Source: Candidatus Gastranaerophilales bacterium
GTDB lineage: Bacteria; Cyanobacteriota; Vampirovibrionia; Gastranaerophilales; Gastranaerophilaceae
DNA length: 64,000 nt
NCBI GenBank assembly: GCA_944323165.1
Contig: CALURK010000006.1
Location: 62,001 to 126,000 of the forward strand
Direction: 5' to 3'
In this document: positions 42,401 through 51,786 of the stretch, piece by piece
Layout of the letters: the number at the start of each line of letters is the position of its first letter
Position numbering within the stretch: the first letter of the stretch is position 1
Program-made: the position numbers and the translations under genes
Notes under the pieces: model-generated
Database searches by the model: none
What the model saw: only the letters and a program-made list of their open reading frames with translations
Told to the model about the DNA's origin: nothing

Positions 42401-43253
42401 CTTTATAAACGATGCAGGTCTAAAAAGTATCACAAGGAGCGAATCTCTGGGACAAAAAGGGGTATTTAATACTATATTTTCTATTTTAAAATTTATACAA
42501 AATCCATTTGACAACGAAGTTGTAGTATCTACTTATGAAACTCTTTCTGATTTAGGTTTTTATAAACAAAGGCTTCAGTTGGAAATTAGAGCCTCTGAAA
42601 AACCTTTTATACAGAAAGACGGTGATGATATTGAATCTAATGATTTATCTCAATTTTTGTGGGATATGCAGTATTGGCTAAATTCTTCAACTTTGCCTCT
42701 TGAGGAATTAGTAATAAGAATCGGGCTTTTTTATTACACAAGTGATATAGAAAAATCAAATGTTTATTTGATTGCAACGCTAGTAAAACGTTTGAGTTCT
42801 AATGCGAAGTTTGATACAGTTCTTCAAAGACTGGAAGAAATTTCTAAAAAGCCGACATTAAGCGGTTTTAAGTTCTTCTCGGAAGAAGAAGATAAAGACG
42901 CGATGAAGGGTAAAGTTCAGATAATGACTCTTCATAAATCCAAGGGTGATGAGTTTGAGTATGTATTTTTACCTGAGATGGCAGAAAAGAATTTATCTAT
43001 AGATGTAGAAAAAGCAAAAACAAAATCATCTACTGTCTTTATGGAAGAAGTAAGAGGTTTTAATCCTGCATATAAGAAAAAATCTGAACTTGAGCTTAGG
43101 GAGTTTAATTCGGAAGAAAGTTTAAGGCTTTTGTATGTAGCAATAACTAGAGCTCAGAAGAAACTTTATATAACAACTTCCGCAAAGGCTAAGGGTTGGG
43201 GAAATAAAGAAACTGAGCAAGAGCCGAGTGTTATTTTTGATAAGGTTCTATAG
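39438..43253 (+). CDS. Large UvrD/Rep-family helicase with degenerate N-terminal helicase module
   Basis: A 1271-residue protein. Residues from about 640 form a complete SF1A helicase: AVPGAGKTT (Walker A, about 651-659), IIEDEAQD (motif II, about 833-840), LRNNYQVASW, MTLHKSKGDEFEYVFLPEM (motif V) and LRLLYVAITRAQKKLYI (motif VI, about 1230). The first 600 residues look like a second SF1 helicase core without a nucleotide loop: SEILVLVQNSTLKKQFSDKIL, YLLVDDADEMTPVCFDFISYL (weak motif II), DITIITPLQDN. The start follows AAGGAG. It may act in repair or recombination. The pairing of an inactive and an active module recalls AddB/AddA, but no nuclease domain is seen. Confidence 0.85.
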   Translation: MLLNFIKVDFRTKVLVDKYLELISGGVKPSEILVLVQNSTLKKQFSDKILRNIKEDAFENINVHSFFSIVYNTLVDNWCFIENSIPSKKAFILPNLVGLEVSQFLLKDILKQVDVKGYNSKHSLLHQIFRRYSLIVQNHLTNDEVEKRAKILKESFADDAELIIKKLLSSTLRYRSLDYLRQTLIFNHVYKNTDYFNDIKYLLVDDADEMTPVCFDFISYLRPQLKDWVICFDSLGSSRCGYLSADTSIECKLVHLFGEDVTTKDNYYENGEIIFSNILEGKHERLQNFTLTSLSKRAEILDFTIDKIKKLFNNNVKPKDITIITPLQDNMLKFTLEENLSQLCNPLFLSGSEKLIDNPLVKASLNILKLMLGIDISENELRVILSDYLGIPLKYCNNVLSGYKNNGLLPRINLENYDEKYQKFLKVFDEIKEKDERLSLKVYELFYKLVEFTDESRINKFNFFIKQLRDFESVLGEKTVIERAQEIIVQIENSIIAENPSTILEFNDNDLVVATPQKIIDNKISSKYQFWLDVSHSDWVKTDTGPLYNAWVFQADWVKDEYTVEDDIFLAKQKTARILRKLLLLAKEHIWACSSLFDPAGVENLGGIEEYLSGGESDGLEEEKPVFQIKPREDQKPVLEYKNGSMAISAVPGAGKTTILLALIIKLINSGVNPTNIFVLTYMDSAARNFRERIKNMCPNSTQLPNISTIHGLALKIIKENSNFERLNLASDFDICDDTQRMKIIKSIAGKFTKTESDEFDRAISVIKLQEGNIDTPSSDKKIEKFKAFYREYQAKLREENLIDYDDILIMSVKLLENNPDILEYYQNLCEYIIEDEAQDSSCVQQRLIALLSGKHKNLVRCGDINQAITTTFSNADVEGFREFIKTADKKVEMNHSQRCTQDVMTLANKLVNFGNEILPKAFFTSYMQGVEGKNPVSENAIFSNVFENAFAERNFILKEIKNILTRNKDATIGILLRNNYQVASWASFINDAGLKSITRSESLGQKGVFNTIFSILKFIQNPFDNEVVVSTYETLSDLGFYKQRLQLEIRASEKPFIQKDGDDIESNDLSQFLWDMQYWLNSSTLPLEELVIRIGLFYYTSDIEKSNVYLIATLVKRLSSNAKFDTVLQRLEEISKKPTLSGFKFFSEEEDKDAMKGKVQIMTLHKSKGDEFEYVFLPEMAEKNLSIDVEKAKTKSSTVFMEEVRGFNPAYKKKSELELREFNSEESLRLLYVAITRAQKKLYITTSAKAKGWGNKETEQEPSVIFDKVL

Positions 43254-43278
43254 AAATTCATTATAAAAGGAGAAATTT

Positions 43279-43596
43279 ATGCATTGGATACTTTTGTTTG
43301 TGGCGGGTTTATTTGAAATTAGTTGGGCAGTAGGTTTAAAATTTTCGCATGGATTTACCCAGATAATCCCATCTGTTCTAACTGTTTTAGGTATGGTTGC
43401 AAGTTTTTATTTCCTATCTTTGGCACTTAGAAATTTGCCGCTTGGAACTGCTTATGCAATCTGGACAGGAATCGGTACTATTGGTACGGTTATTTTAGGT
43501 ATATTGTTGTTTAAAGAACCTATATCTTTTATGCGCATAGCTTGTATTGCTTTAATTGTATGTGGAATTACGGGGCTAAAATTAATAACGCATTAA
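43279..43596 (+). CDS. sugE: SMR-family exporter, SugE/Gdx type
   Basis: A 105-residue protein with four membrane helices. GLFEISWAVGLKFSHGF (E13 is the coupling glutamate), LPLGTAYAIWTGIGTIGTVILGILLFKEP and GITGLKLITH closely match SugE/Gdx guanidinium exporters. It exchanges protons for guanidinium or small cationic compounds across the inner membrane, usually as an antiparallel dimer. It is 25 bases after the helicase gene, possibly co-transcribed; no guanidine riboswitch fits in that gap. Confidence 0.9.
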   Translation: MHWILLFVAGLFEISWAVGLKFSHGFTQIIPSVLTVLGMVASFYFLSLALRNLPLGTAYAIWTGIGTIGTVILGILLFKEPISFMRIACIALIVCGITGLKLITH

Positions 43597-43605
43597 AAAT
43601 TTTAT

Positions 43606-45039
43606 TTAAATGTTATACGCGATAAATCTGCATAGTTCAATAATTTTTTCTGGGTAAATACCTATCAAAAGAGTTATGATTGCGGTTATTACCAGAACAA
43701 ATTTTTGTGAGAATACAGGATTTAGTTTTGGAACAAAAGTATTTTTATCGCATCTTTCAAATAGAGGGAGAATGATTTTAAGGTAGTAATATAAAGCTAC
43801 AACCATAAGTAATAAAAGTGCAAGTAAAAATGGTACGAAAATTAAACCGGAGTTCGCAATAGCGGTAAACAGGTATATTTTTGCAATAAAGCCGGAAGTT
43901 ATAGGAAATCCTGCTAAGGCTAAAATAGAAAAAGCATAAGCGCCAGTTAGTCCGTGGTTGTTATAAAAAATCCCTTTAAAACCATTAACATTCATATCCT
44001 GCTTTTCAGAACAAATATTAAGGAAAGCAAACGCAGAAATGTTCATTAATACATAACACATAAGATAAAAGATTACGGTTGATAGATTGTAGACTGAAAC
44101 AAGGCATGCGGCTAATAATACGTAAGAAGAATTGGCAGAAGCAGAGCAAGCTAAGATAGCTTTAACATTATTTTCTCTAATAGCGTAAGTGTTTGCCCAG
44201 AGAGCTGTTATTAGGCATATAATCGCAATAACAAAAGTTAGTTCAAAGCTATTGCTTAGAGGAAATACAAGAAGTCTGCATACAATCCCGAATACAGCAA
44301 GCTTAGGAATTGTGGATAAGAAAGCTAAAACAGAAGTTTCGCATCCCTTATAAACATCAATAACCCAATTTGCAAAAGGAAACACCGCAAGTTTCGAAAT
44401 TAAACCAAGAATTATCATAATAGCAGAGATTGAGTACATAATTGAAGGTTCTTGGTTCATTATAACTTCATAAATTTGTGACAAATTTATAGAACCGCAA
44501 ATTCCGTATAAATAAGATACTCCAAAAAGGAATACTCCTGTAGAGATTGCAGAAGTTAATAGATACTTAAAAGCAGCTTCTTTAGAATAGTAGCCTTTTG
44601 CAGCAGCAATGAGGAAATAAGTAGAGAAGCTGAGAATTTCTATTGATACGAACAAAGTAAGAAAATCATTGGCTGAAATAATATTCATAGCACCAAAAAT
44701 TCCCGATAAAAGAATTGCATGAAAAGAATATGCATTGCCTTTTATCGTTCTAATAAGATTTCTTGAAAGTAATGCTACTAAAAAACCGCATACAAGAATT
44801 AGAAAATCAAATAGAAGCGTGTAGCTATCTGACATTAAAGAGTTTTTGAACGCAAAATATTGAGGCTCTGTTTGTACGGTAGAAAGTAATAATATGCTTA
44901 ATGATATTCCGATTATGGATACAAGTCTTGAGTATCTGAATAATCTTGGCGAAAGAATTATACTTAACACCAACTGAAGAATTATAAAACCTAAAATACA
45001 GAAATTCGGTAATAAAATATTAAAAATATCGTTAAGCAT
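43606..45039 (-). CDS. nuoN: NDH-1 subunit N
   Basis: A 477-residue, multi-helix antiporter-like subunit. Conserved parts include LFVSIEILSFSTYFLIAAAKG, AAFKYLLTSAISTGVFLFGVSYLYG and the lysine-bearing KLAVFPFANWVIDVYKG. It is the last gene of the operon and forms part of the proton-pumping membrane arm. Confidence 0.93.
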   Translation of the reverse strand: MLNDIFNILLPNFCILGFIILQLVLSIILSPRLFRYSRLVSIIGISLSILLLSTVQTEPQYFAFKNSLMSDSYTLLFDFLILVCGFLVALLSRNLIRTIKGNAYSFHAILLSGIFGAMNIISANDFLTLFVSIEILSFSTYFLIAAAKGYYSKEAAFKYLLTSAISTGVFLFGVSYLYGICGSINLSQIYEVIMNQEPSIMYSISAIMIILGLISKLAVFPFANWVIDVYKGCETSVLAFLSTIPKLAVFGIVCRLLVFPLSNSFELTFVIAIICLITALWANTYAIRENNVKAILACSASANSSYVLLAACLVSVYNLSTVIFYLMCYVLMNISAFAFLNICSEKQDMNVNGFKGIFYNNHGLTGAYAFSILALAGFPITSGFIAKIYLFTAIANSGLIFVPFLLALLLLMVVALYYYLKIILPLFERCDKNTFVPKLNPVFSQKFVLVITAIITLLIGIYPEKIIELCRFIAYNI

Positions 45040-45054
45040 TACAAACCTTTCTAT

Positions 45055-46548
45055 TTATCCAATCATACCAAGAAGAACATTTGGGAAAATTCCGAAAATT
45101 ACAAGTCCTGCAAGGACTGATGCAAGTACAATAAATTCATGTACAGTAATATCGTTAATTTTCTCGTATTCCGTCGGTAATTCTCCAAAGAAACTTTTAT
45201 GTAAGAATTTAAGCATATAGCAAGAGCTGAGAATAAGAAGCGGAAGCGCAAAAACAGATGCGAATTTAAGAACATCCGAGAAATCAGCATTCAAAGAAGC
45301 TATAATTGTCAATATTTCACTTACAAACGGAGCGAAAGCCGGAATTCCGATAGATGCCAGTACAATAACAGTTGCAAACCCGAAGAGTCTTGGCATAACG
45401 GTTGCTATACCTGATAAAGTATTTATATCTCTGTTTTTGCATCTTAGGTAAACGATTCCTGCAATCATAAAGAGTCCGCAAGTTACAAGTGCGTGAGCAA
45501 CCATGTGGAAAACAGACGCTGAAAGCCCGATTTTGTTTATAGCACAAAGTCCTAAAAGAATCAGTCCCATATTAGAAATACTTGAATACGCAACAATACG
45601 TTTTATATCTGTTTGAGCGTAAGCAACAAAAGCTGTATAGATAATATTAATAATTGCAAATATTGCAAGGATTGGCGCTATAGTGATAAAGGCGTCGGAT
45701 AGAGTTTGGTAATTAAATCTCAAAATACCGTAAGCCCCTGTTTTAAGCAGAATTCCTGCAAGTACGATACTAACAGGAGTCGGAGCATTTGTATGTGCGT
45801 CCGGAAGCCAAGTGTGCAGAGGTATTATAGGGAGTTTTACTCCGAAGCCGATTAAAAGACATACAGAGATTATATATTGAATAAATTCCGGTATCTGTGA
45901 AGCGTTAATATCTGCAAAATTGGCTGATAAAATACCATTTGAAATGAAATTATAATAATGAAGAAGCAATATACCTAAAAGCATTACCATGCTGCCTAAA
46001 AAAGTAAAAAGCACGAATTTAATAGCAGAATTTTGAGCTTGTTTTTCTTCCTGTTCGGATTCAGACCCTTTCCACTTTCCTCCGATAAGGAAATATGCCG
46101 GAATAAGTTCCAATTCCCAGAAGAGGAAAAATACAAACATATCGCTTGCGGTAAAAATACCTAATATTGCGCTTTCAAGAAGCAGGAGCATAGAATAATA
46201 GAATTTGTGATTTGCTCTGATATTAAATTTGCTTGCAAAAGATGCAAGTAAAAATACAAAAGAGGTGAGCATAGTAAGAATCATGGAAATATTATCGATT
46301 TTGAAAGTGAATTTAACACCGATAGATTGTATCCAATCCAGCCCGAAGAAATGAATTTGGCTAATGTAAGGATTGGCTGAATCAAAAAATGCCAGCATTA
46401 AAATCGAGTATAAGAAATGAAATCCAAAAACTCCTTTGGAAAACCTTCTCACAACGATTTCGTTTCTTGTAAAAAGTGGTGATATTACAAACATTGATAC
46501 CACAAGCGGCATAAATATTAAAAATGGTATAGATAAGAATTTTTCCAT
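45055..46548 (-). CDS. nuoM: NDH-1 subunit M
   Basis: A 497-residue antiporter-like membrane subunit. FFLFWELELIPAYFLIGGKWKG, KLPIIPLHTWLPDAHTNAPTPVSIVLAGILLKTGAYGILRF and YSSISNMGLILLG are standard NuoM/NdhD signatures. It takes part in proton pumping. It lies between nuoL and nuoN with gaps of 12-15 bases. Confidence 0.95.
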   Translation of the reverse strand: MEKFLSIPFLIFMPLVVSMFVISPLFTRNEIVVRRFSKGVFGFHFLYSILMLAFFDSANPYISQIHFFGLDWIQSIGVKFTFKIDNISMILTMLTSFVFLLASFASKFNIRANHKFYYSMLLLLESAILGIFTASDMFVFFLFWELELIPAYFLIGGKWKGSESEQEEKQAQNSAIKFVLFTFLGSMVMLLGILLLHYYNFISNGILSANFADINASQIPEFIQYIISVCLLIGFGVKLPIIPLHTWLPDAHTNAPTPVSIVLAGILLKTGAYGILRFNYQTLSDAFITIAPILAIFAIINIIYTAFVAYAQTDIKRIVAYSSISNMGLILLGLCAINKIGLSASVFHMVAHALVTCGLFMIAGIVYLRCKNRDINTLSGIATVMPRLFGFATVIVLASIGIPAFAPFVSEILTIIASLNADFSDVLKFASVFALPLLILSSCYMLKFLHKSFFGELPTEYEKINDITVHEFIVLASVLAGLVIFGIFPNVLLGMIG

Positions 46549-46560
46549 ATTTCTCCTTTA

Positions 46561-48387
46561 TTAGCTCATTTGATTAATCATAATACTATATCCTATAATT
46601 ACAAGGCATAATACTACCGTTAAAATAATAAATGCGTAGGCATTATAATTTTGTACGTTTCTGCTTTGTAATTTGCCGTTCCATTCAGAAAGTTTTTTAG
46701 CAAAATCTGTTGTTAGAAGTACTGCTCTATTCATTATGTTTAACTCTACCCAGTTTATTAATTTTACGTCAAATTTTGCAAACCAAATTAGGGGTTTATA
46801 ATCAGAAAAAACTTTTATTTCAATAATATTCGCAAAACAAGAAATAAATTCATATATTTTTGTAAGAATATTGTTGTAAAATTTTTCCAATAATTTAGGT
46901 GTATCAGAAAATTTAGTCAGTAAATTTTTGATATGAAGTAAGTATACCACCGCCCAACCAACAAGCGCAGCCCAAAAAGGTTCTGCTACTTTGTAAGATA
47001 CATTTCCTCTTATAAAGAAATAAAATATAATATTTAGAAGGAAAAGAAACGCAATTGGTGCGTATTCAGAAATATTAATTCTGTTGACAAGTTTTTTATC
47101 TTCCACCATAACGATTGCAATTCTCATAATGTAGAAGGCTGTCATAAATGCGACAATGCAATACAAAATTGAGAAGATTAAATTGCTTTCAATTGATGTA
47201 AATAAGAATTCTTTAGCGACAACGCCAGAAAAAATAAGTCCGGAAAGGCTTAAGCCTCCAAGCAAAAATGTTACGTAATTAACGTAATTTTCTTTATTGT
47301 CCAAAGCCAAAAACAGCATAGATTTTATAAATGCGTGAGCTATTAAAAAGATCAAAGCAGCTTTGATGTTAAGATATCCAACCGCTAGAAAAATTAATCC
47401 CAAATTAGCAGAAGTTGAATATGCAAGTACTTTTTTAGGATGAGTTTCAACAGAAGCTAAAACTGAGCATATAAGAGCGGTAACAATTCCAATCCAAGAA
47501 ATGATAGTTAATATATGTTCTTCTAAAGTGAATAGTGGAACAAGCCTTATTAACAGAAAAATTCCTGCAACAACCATTGTAGCCGAATGCAAGAGTGCGC
47601 TTACAGGAAGTTTTGCTTCCATCGCATCTTGTAGCCAAGTATAGAAAGGAAATTGAGCCGATTTTACCGATGCTCCTATTATGAATAAAATACATATTAA
47701 GTAGTAGAGTGGAGTAGAAGTATAAGCTGATAAAATCGTTGAAATAGCGTTCATATCAGTAAAAGAAAGAGTTGTAAAAGTTAAGTTTCCCGAATATTCA
47801 AACATAATATATGAAGTAAAAATTATAGAAGCAATTAAAGCCGTATCACCGACTCTGTTCATTAAAAACACTCTTCTTGAAGCTTCGGATTTTTCTTTGT
47901 TTTTATAATCAAACCCAATCAGTAAATATGACATAACTCCGACCAGTTCCCAGAAAAAATACATTTGAAACATATTAGGGCTAAATAAAAGTCCTGCCAT
48001 AGAAAAATTAAACATATTCAGATATGCAAAAAATCTGTATTTCTTAGGTTCATTTTTCATGTAATTAATTGAAAAAATTTGAACCAAAAAGCTCACCAAA
48101 AATAGAACCAAAGCGACAATAAGCGAAAGCTTATCTATATGTAATCCAAATTCCAGTGAAAATTTTCCGATTTTAACAAAAGGCATCGTAAAATCAATTA
48201 CATTATCCAAATTTGAAAGGCTGACCGAGCAAAGCAGAGCTCCGAAAAATGATGAAAGTATTGTAAGAGCGTATATAATTCTGCTATTTACGTAAACAGC
48301 AAAAAATCTTGCGCACATAATTATTAAAAATATCCATAGCGGCAATAAAAGTATTAAAGAAACATTATCTAAAATTAAGTCAGTCAA
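46561..48387 (-). CDS. nuoL: NDH-1 subunit L
   Basis: A 608-residue antiporter-like membrane subunit of normal length. MYFFWELVGVMSYLLIGFDYKNKEKSEASRRVFLMNRVGD, FPFYTWLQDAMEAKLPVSALLHSATMVVAGIFLL and the long C-terminal part (the lateral helix region) are typical of NuoL/NdhF. Confidence 0.95.
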   Translation of the reverse strand: MTDLILDNVSLILLLPLWIFLIIMCARFFAVYVNSRIIYALTILSSFFGALLCSVSLSNLDNVIDFTMPFVKIGKFSLEFGLHIDKLSLIVALVLFLVSFLVQIFSINYMKNEPKKYRFFAYLNMFNFSMAGLLFSPNMFQMYFFWELVGVMSYLLIGFDYKNKEKSEASRRVFLMNRVGDTALIASIIFTSYIMFEYSGNLTFTTLSFTDMNAISTILSAYTSTPLYYLICILFIIGASVKSAQFPFYTWLQDAMEAKLPVSALLHSATMVVAGIFLLIRLVPLFTLEEHILTIISWIGIVTALICSVLASVETHPKKVLAYSTSANLGLIFLAVGYLNIKAALIFLIAHAFIKSMLFLALDNKENYVNYVTFLLGGLSLSGLIFSGVVAKEFLFTSIESNLIFSILYCIVAFMTAFYIMRIAIVMVEDKKLVNRINISEYAPIAFLFLLNIIFYFFIRGNVSYKVAEPFWAALVGWAVVYLLHIKNLLTKFSDTPKLLEKFYNNILTKIYEFISCFANIIEIKVFSDYKPLIWFAKFDVKLINWVELNIMNRAVLLTTDFAKKLSEWNGKLQSRNVQNYNAYAFIILTVVLCLVIIGYSIMINQMS

Positions 48388-48404
48388 TTATAACAGCCCT
48401 TTCC

Positions 48405-48710
48405 TTACAAATCACTATATTTTTCAATATTGTCACTTTCTTTCTTTTGGTACATTAGGTAGAATAAATAAAGTGCTACAGCAAGTTCTACCGCGCCAAT
48501 TCCGACATAAAACAAACTGATAATATATCCATCGAAATTAGTATTATCGCAAAAAGTTGCGAAGGTAATAAAATTAATATTTATGCCTAAAAGCATAATT
48601 TCTATAGAAATAAGAATTTTTATAACATTTTTAACAAGAACAGATCCTAACAGTCCTATTAGGAATAATAAAAGTCCTATTGATAAATAATGGTATATTG
48701 TTATAATCAT
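48405..48710 (-). CDS. nuoK: NDH-1 subunit K
   Basis: A 101-residue, three-helix subunit with conserved glutamates in LISIEIMLLGININF and VGIGAVELAVALYLFYLMY. It couples quinone reduction to the membrane arm. Its start touches the nuoJ stop. Confidence 0.93.
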   Translation of the reverse strand: MIITIYHYLSIGLLLFLIGLLGSVLVKNVIKILISIEIMLLGININFITFATFCDNTNFDGYIISLFYVGIGAVELAVALYLFYLMYQKKESDNIEKYSDL

Positions 48711-49258
48711 TATTCTTCACCTCCCCTATGTCGCTTAAGAAAATTACATTTATTAACTCTTAAAATTCCAATTCCTGCAATAATAATGGTTAGAAGTAAA
48801 GAGATTAATTCAAAAGCCCAAACGTAGTTTATAAATAGAGCTCTTGCAAAAGTTCTTAAAGTATCAAAAGCGTTAACCTGAGATATTTCTGCGAAATTGA
48901 AAGTATCCGGCATGATAACTAAAGACATCATTATAAGGTATATGAAAGCCAGAATAAATATTCCACCGCACAGAAGAGGTAAGTAAGAAGAAATAAAATT
49001 TCTGTCAGAGTTCTTATTTTTTTGCCCTCCAAACATAATAGAGAGTCCGATAAGTATAGGTACTGCAAATCCGTAGATAGCGGCTTGTATGATAGCGTTA
49101 TATTCAGAGCCTAAGACGTAAAAGAACAGTGCTCCCAGAAAAAATACTACAATTGAACTAAGAAGTGAATAAACAACATTTTTTGCAAATAACGTAAGCA
49201 GTGCAAAAATTATTATTAAACCAGATGCCAAATAAAAAATTACAGGATTATTAATCAT
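48710..49258 (-). CDS. nuoJ: NDH-1 subunit J
   Basis: A 182-residue, five-helix subunit. The ATG at 49258 has GGAGG at correct spacing inside the end of nuoI; a GTG six bases earlier is possible. LLSSIVVFFLGALFFYVLGSEYNAIIQAAIYGFAVPILIGLSIMF is the conserved TM3 region. Confidence 0.93.
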   Translation of the reverse strand: MINNPVIFYLASGLIIIFALLTLFAKNVVYSLLSSIVVFFLGALFFYVLGSEYNAIIQAAIYGFAVPILIGLSIMFGGQKNKNSDRNFISSYLPLLCGGIFILAFIYLIMMSLVIMPDTFNFAEISQVNAFDTLRTFARALFINYVWAFELISLLLTIIIAGIGILRVNKCNFLKRHRGGEE

Positions 49259-49628
49259 CAGCACCTCCCCTGTATTTAAGAGTTAAATTTTCCTTGTCAG
49301 AAGTTGCAAGTTCATATTCTTTAGTCATTTTGATAGCTCCCTTAGGACAGTAAAATGAACAATTACCGCAAACTATACATTTTTTAAAGTCAAATTCAAA
49401 GTTGTAAACTTTTCCACTCTCGTCTTTATCAAATTTAATTGCGCCAGCAGGACAAACCTTCTTACAAATTCCGCATCCGATACATCCTTGGACTTCGGGT
49501 TTTCCTCTAAAGACATCGTTTAAGCATCTTCTCTTTTCAGGATATTCTAAAGTAACAGGGCGTTTAAACAAATGCTTAAACACAGTAAAAAGACCCTTGA
49601 ATAAATTTATGATTTCTTTTAAAAACAT
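49251..49628 (-). CDS. nuoI: NDH-1 subunit I, two 4Fe-4S ferredoxin domain
   Basis: A 125-residue protein, shorter than the usual 160-180. Two cluster motifs: CIGCGICKKVCPAGA and CIVCGNCSFYCPKGA, which bind clusters N6a/N6b. It carries electrons toward NuoB. With NuoE/F/G missing, this subunit is the probable entry point for electrons, for example from ferredoxin, as in cyanobacterial NDH-1. Confidence 0.95.
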   Translation of the reverse strand: MFLKEIINLFKGLFTVFKHLFKRPVTLEYPEKRRCLNDVFRGKPEVQGCIGCGICKKVCPAGAIKFDKDESGKVYNFEFDFKKCIVCGNCSFYCPKGAIKMTKEYELATSDKENLTLKYRGGADD

Positions 49629-50695
49629 AGCCCTGCTCCCATAAATTTAATTATAACCGCGATAAAAAGGTTCAGAATAGAAAGCGGAAGTAATACTGCC
49701 CAAGAAAATTTGATTAAATCAAACGAGGCTAATCTCGGCAAAGTAGCTCTTATCCAAATTATAAGGAATACTATAATAGAAGCTTTCAAAAAGAGCCAGA
49801 AAGCTTGTTCAAAGTATATTAAGAAAGAAGAGCTAAAAAAATATTTTCCGAAAGGTGACAGATACCCACCCAAGAATAAAACAGCTAAGAATAAAGAATT
49901 TGCAAAAAGCATTCCGTATTCGCTCAGGTAGAAAATAGCAAATCTCATACCTGAATACTCGGTATTATAACCGCAAATTAATTCACTTTCAGCTTCCGGC
50001 AAATCAAACGGGCACCTGTTAAGTTCTGCCAGTATGCAGATGAATAATATTACAAAACCTAAAAATCCGGGGAAAATAAACCAACCTGAAAACCTCCATA
50101 AAGAGGTTTGCGCAAGAGTAATACCTGTTAAGTTCATTGTAGAAGCTAGAACCACAACCGATAATATAACAAATGTCATAGGAAGCTCATAACTCAAGAC
50201 TTGCGAAATACTCCTTGCAGCGCCAAACAATGAGTATTTGTTGTTGCTAGCCCAGCCCGCAAGGAATATACTTAGTACAGGAAAAGCTGCAAGTATGAGG
50301 TACAAAATAACATTTGTGCTTGTATTTACAAAAGTAAATTCAGAGCTGTAAGGTATTATACCTAAAGCTGTCATCATCGGGATAAAAACAAGAACAGGCG
50401 CAAGGTTAAATAAGAACCTGTCAACTTTACAAGGGGTAATATTTTCTTTGCAAAGCAGCTTAAAAGCATCTGCTAAAGTCTGCAAAAGTCCCCACCATCC
50501 GACTCGGTTCGGTCCTTTTCTTTGTGTGAAAAATCCCAACAATTTTCTTTCAACTAATACAAGCCCTAAAACCACAACCAAAAGAGCTGCCGCAATAATG
50601 CAGAAAGGTATAATGTAATAAGTAATATCTCCAAATAATTTTGGAATATTATGTCTTTGCAAAAATTCTATATATAAGAAGTAAAGATAATTCAT
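49619..50695 (-). CDS. nuoH: NDH-1 subunit H
   Basis: A 358-residue membrane subunit. Signatures: VERKLLGFFTQRKGPNRVGWWGLLQTLADAFKLL, FDLPEAESELICGYNTEYSGMRFAIFYLSEY and IIWIRATLPRLASFDLIKFSWAVLLPLS. It forms the quinone-site entrance with NuoB and NuoD. Confidence 0.96.
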   Translation of the reverse strand: MNYLYFLYIEFLQRHNIPKLFGDITYYIIPFCIIAAALLVVVLGLVLVERKLLGFFTQRKGPNRVGWWGLLQTLADAFKLLCKENITPCKVDRFLFNLAPVLVFIPMMTALGIIPYSSEFTFVNTSTNVILYLILAAFPVLSIFLAGWASNNKYSLFGAARSISQVLSYELPMTFVILSVVVLASTMNLTGITLAQTSLWRFSGWFIFPGFLGFVILFICILAELNRCPFDLPEAESELICGYNTEYSGMRFAIFYLSEYGMLFANSLFLAVLFLGGYLSPFGKYFFSSSFLIYFEQAFWLFLKASIIVFLIIWIRATLPRLASFDLIKFSWAVLLPLSILNLFIAVIIKFMGAGLCF

Positions 50696-51786
50696 TATTT
50701 ATCTACCTCCGGTAAGATTATATCAAGAGAACCGGAGATTGCTATTGCGTCGTTTAAGAATTCTCCGACAAGCAATTTTCTTAAAAGGTTCACAGAATAG
50801 TAAGAGCCTGTTCTCCATTTGAGCCTATAGGGTTCTTTCTCTCCTAAAGATCTGACAAAACAGCTTGCAAGACCTCTTGGAGCTTCTATATCCGCATAAT
50901 AATCTCCCTCAGGTAACTTCAAATTGACAGGGTTAACTAATTTTTGTTCCAATTTTGCGGATTTTTTTAAATAATCCAGAGCCTGTCTTATAATTTTAAT
51001 ACTTTCTTTAATTTCTAAAGTTCTCGCTTGATATCTTGTAAAAGCGTCACCTTTTTCCAGAACAACTGTTCCGATGTCAAAACCTTTGTACAAACAGTCT
51101 TGGAAACGGTAATCAAAGTCTACGCCACTTGCTCTAAGATTTACTCCTGTGATTGAATAATTGAGAGCAGTTTCTTTATCTAAAATTCCCTTGTTAAGTG
51201 TTCTTCTTAAAAAAATAGGATTTTCTGTAATAATTTTGTCGTAATCATTAAGTTTTTCAGAAACAACAGAGATAATGTTTTCCACTTCTTCAAGAAAATC
51301 AATATCTCTTCTTACACCCCCAAAGACGAAGTAATTATACATCATTCTCTGTCCTGTGAGTTTTTCAAAATATCTTAAAATCATTTCTCTGTCTCTGAAT
51401 GCGTAGAAAAACGGTGAAACAGCTCCTAAATCCATTAAAAAAGCTCCAATCCAAAGCAGGTGAGAAGATATCCTGTTAAGCTCGAGTAAAAGAACTCTAA
51501 TAACCCGAACTTTTTCGGGAATTTCTATTCCCAAGGCTTTTTCAACAATTCTGCAAAGTAATTCCGAATAGAAAAAACCTGCAAGATAATCAATTCTGTC
51601 AACAGTCGGAAGGTACTGGATATAAGACAGTTTTTCCGCCATTTTTTCCATTCCTCTGTGCAAATATCCGATATCAGGCTCGCAGGAGAGAATTTTTTCT
51701 CCATCTAATTCCAGAAGAAGTCTTAAAACTCCATGCGTAGAAGGATGTTGTGGACCGAGATTCAATTTAAGCGTCGTTATCGTCAT
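50695..51786 (-). CDS. nuoD: NDH-1 subunit D (49 kDa)
   Basis: A 363-residue protein from [19 protein letters not shown]; a longer in-frame start would reach further into nuoC. LNLGPQHPSTHGVLRLLLELDGE, CEPDIGYLHRGMEKMAE and YYADIEAPRGLASCFVRSLGEKEPYRLKWRTGSYYSVNLLR are diagnostic. The start lies 20 bases inside nuoC. It is the quinone-binding subunit. Confidence 0.96.
   Translation of the reverse strand: MTITTLKLNLGPQHPSTHGVLRLLLELDGEKILSCEPDIGYLHRGMEKMAEKLSYIQYLPTVDRIDYLAGFFYSELLCRIVEKALGIEIPEKVRVIRVLLLELNRISSHLLWIGAFLMDLGAVSPFFYAFRDREMILRYFEKLTGQRMMYNYFVFGGVRRDIDFLEEVENIISVVSEKLNDYDKIITENPIFLRRTLNKGILDKETALNYSITGVNLRASGVDFDYRFQDCLYKGFDIGTVVLEKGDAFTRYQARTLEIKESIKIIRQALDYLKKSAKLEQKLVNPVNLKLPEGDYYADIEAPRGLASCFVRSLGEKEPYRLKWRTGSYYSVNLLRKLLVGEFLNDAIAISGSLDIILPEVDK

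Noticed and set aside
43254-43278. Guanidine riboswitch before the SugE/Gdx gene
   Set aside because: Only 25 bases separate it from the helicase stop, too little for any known guanidine riboswitch.
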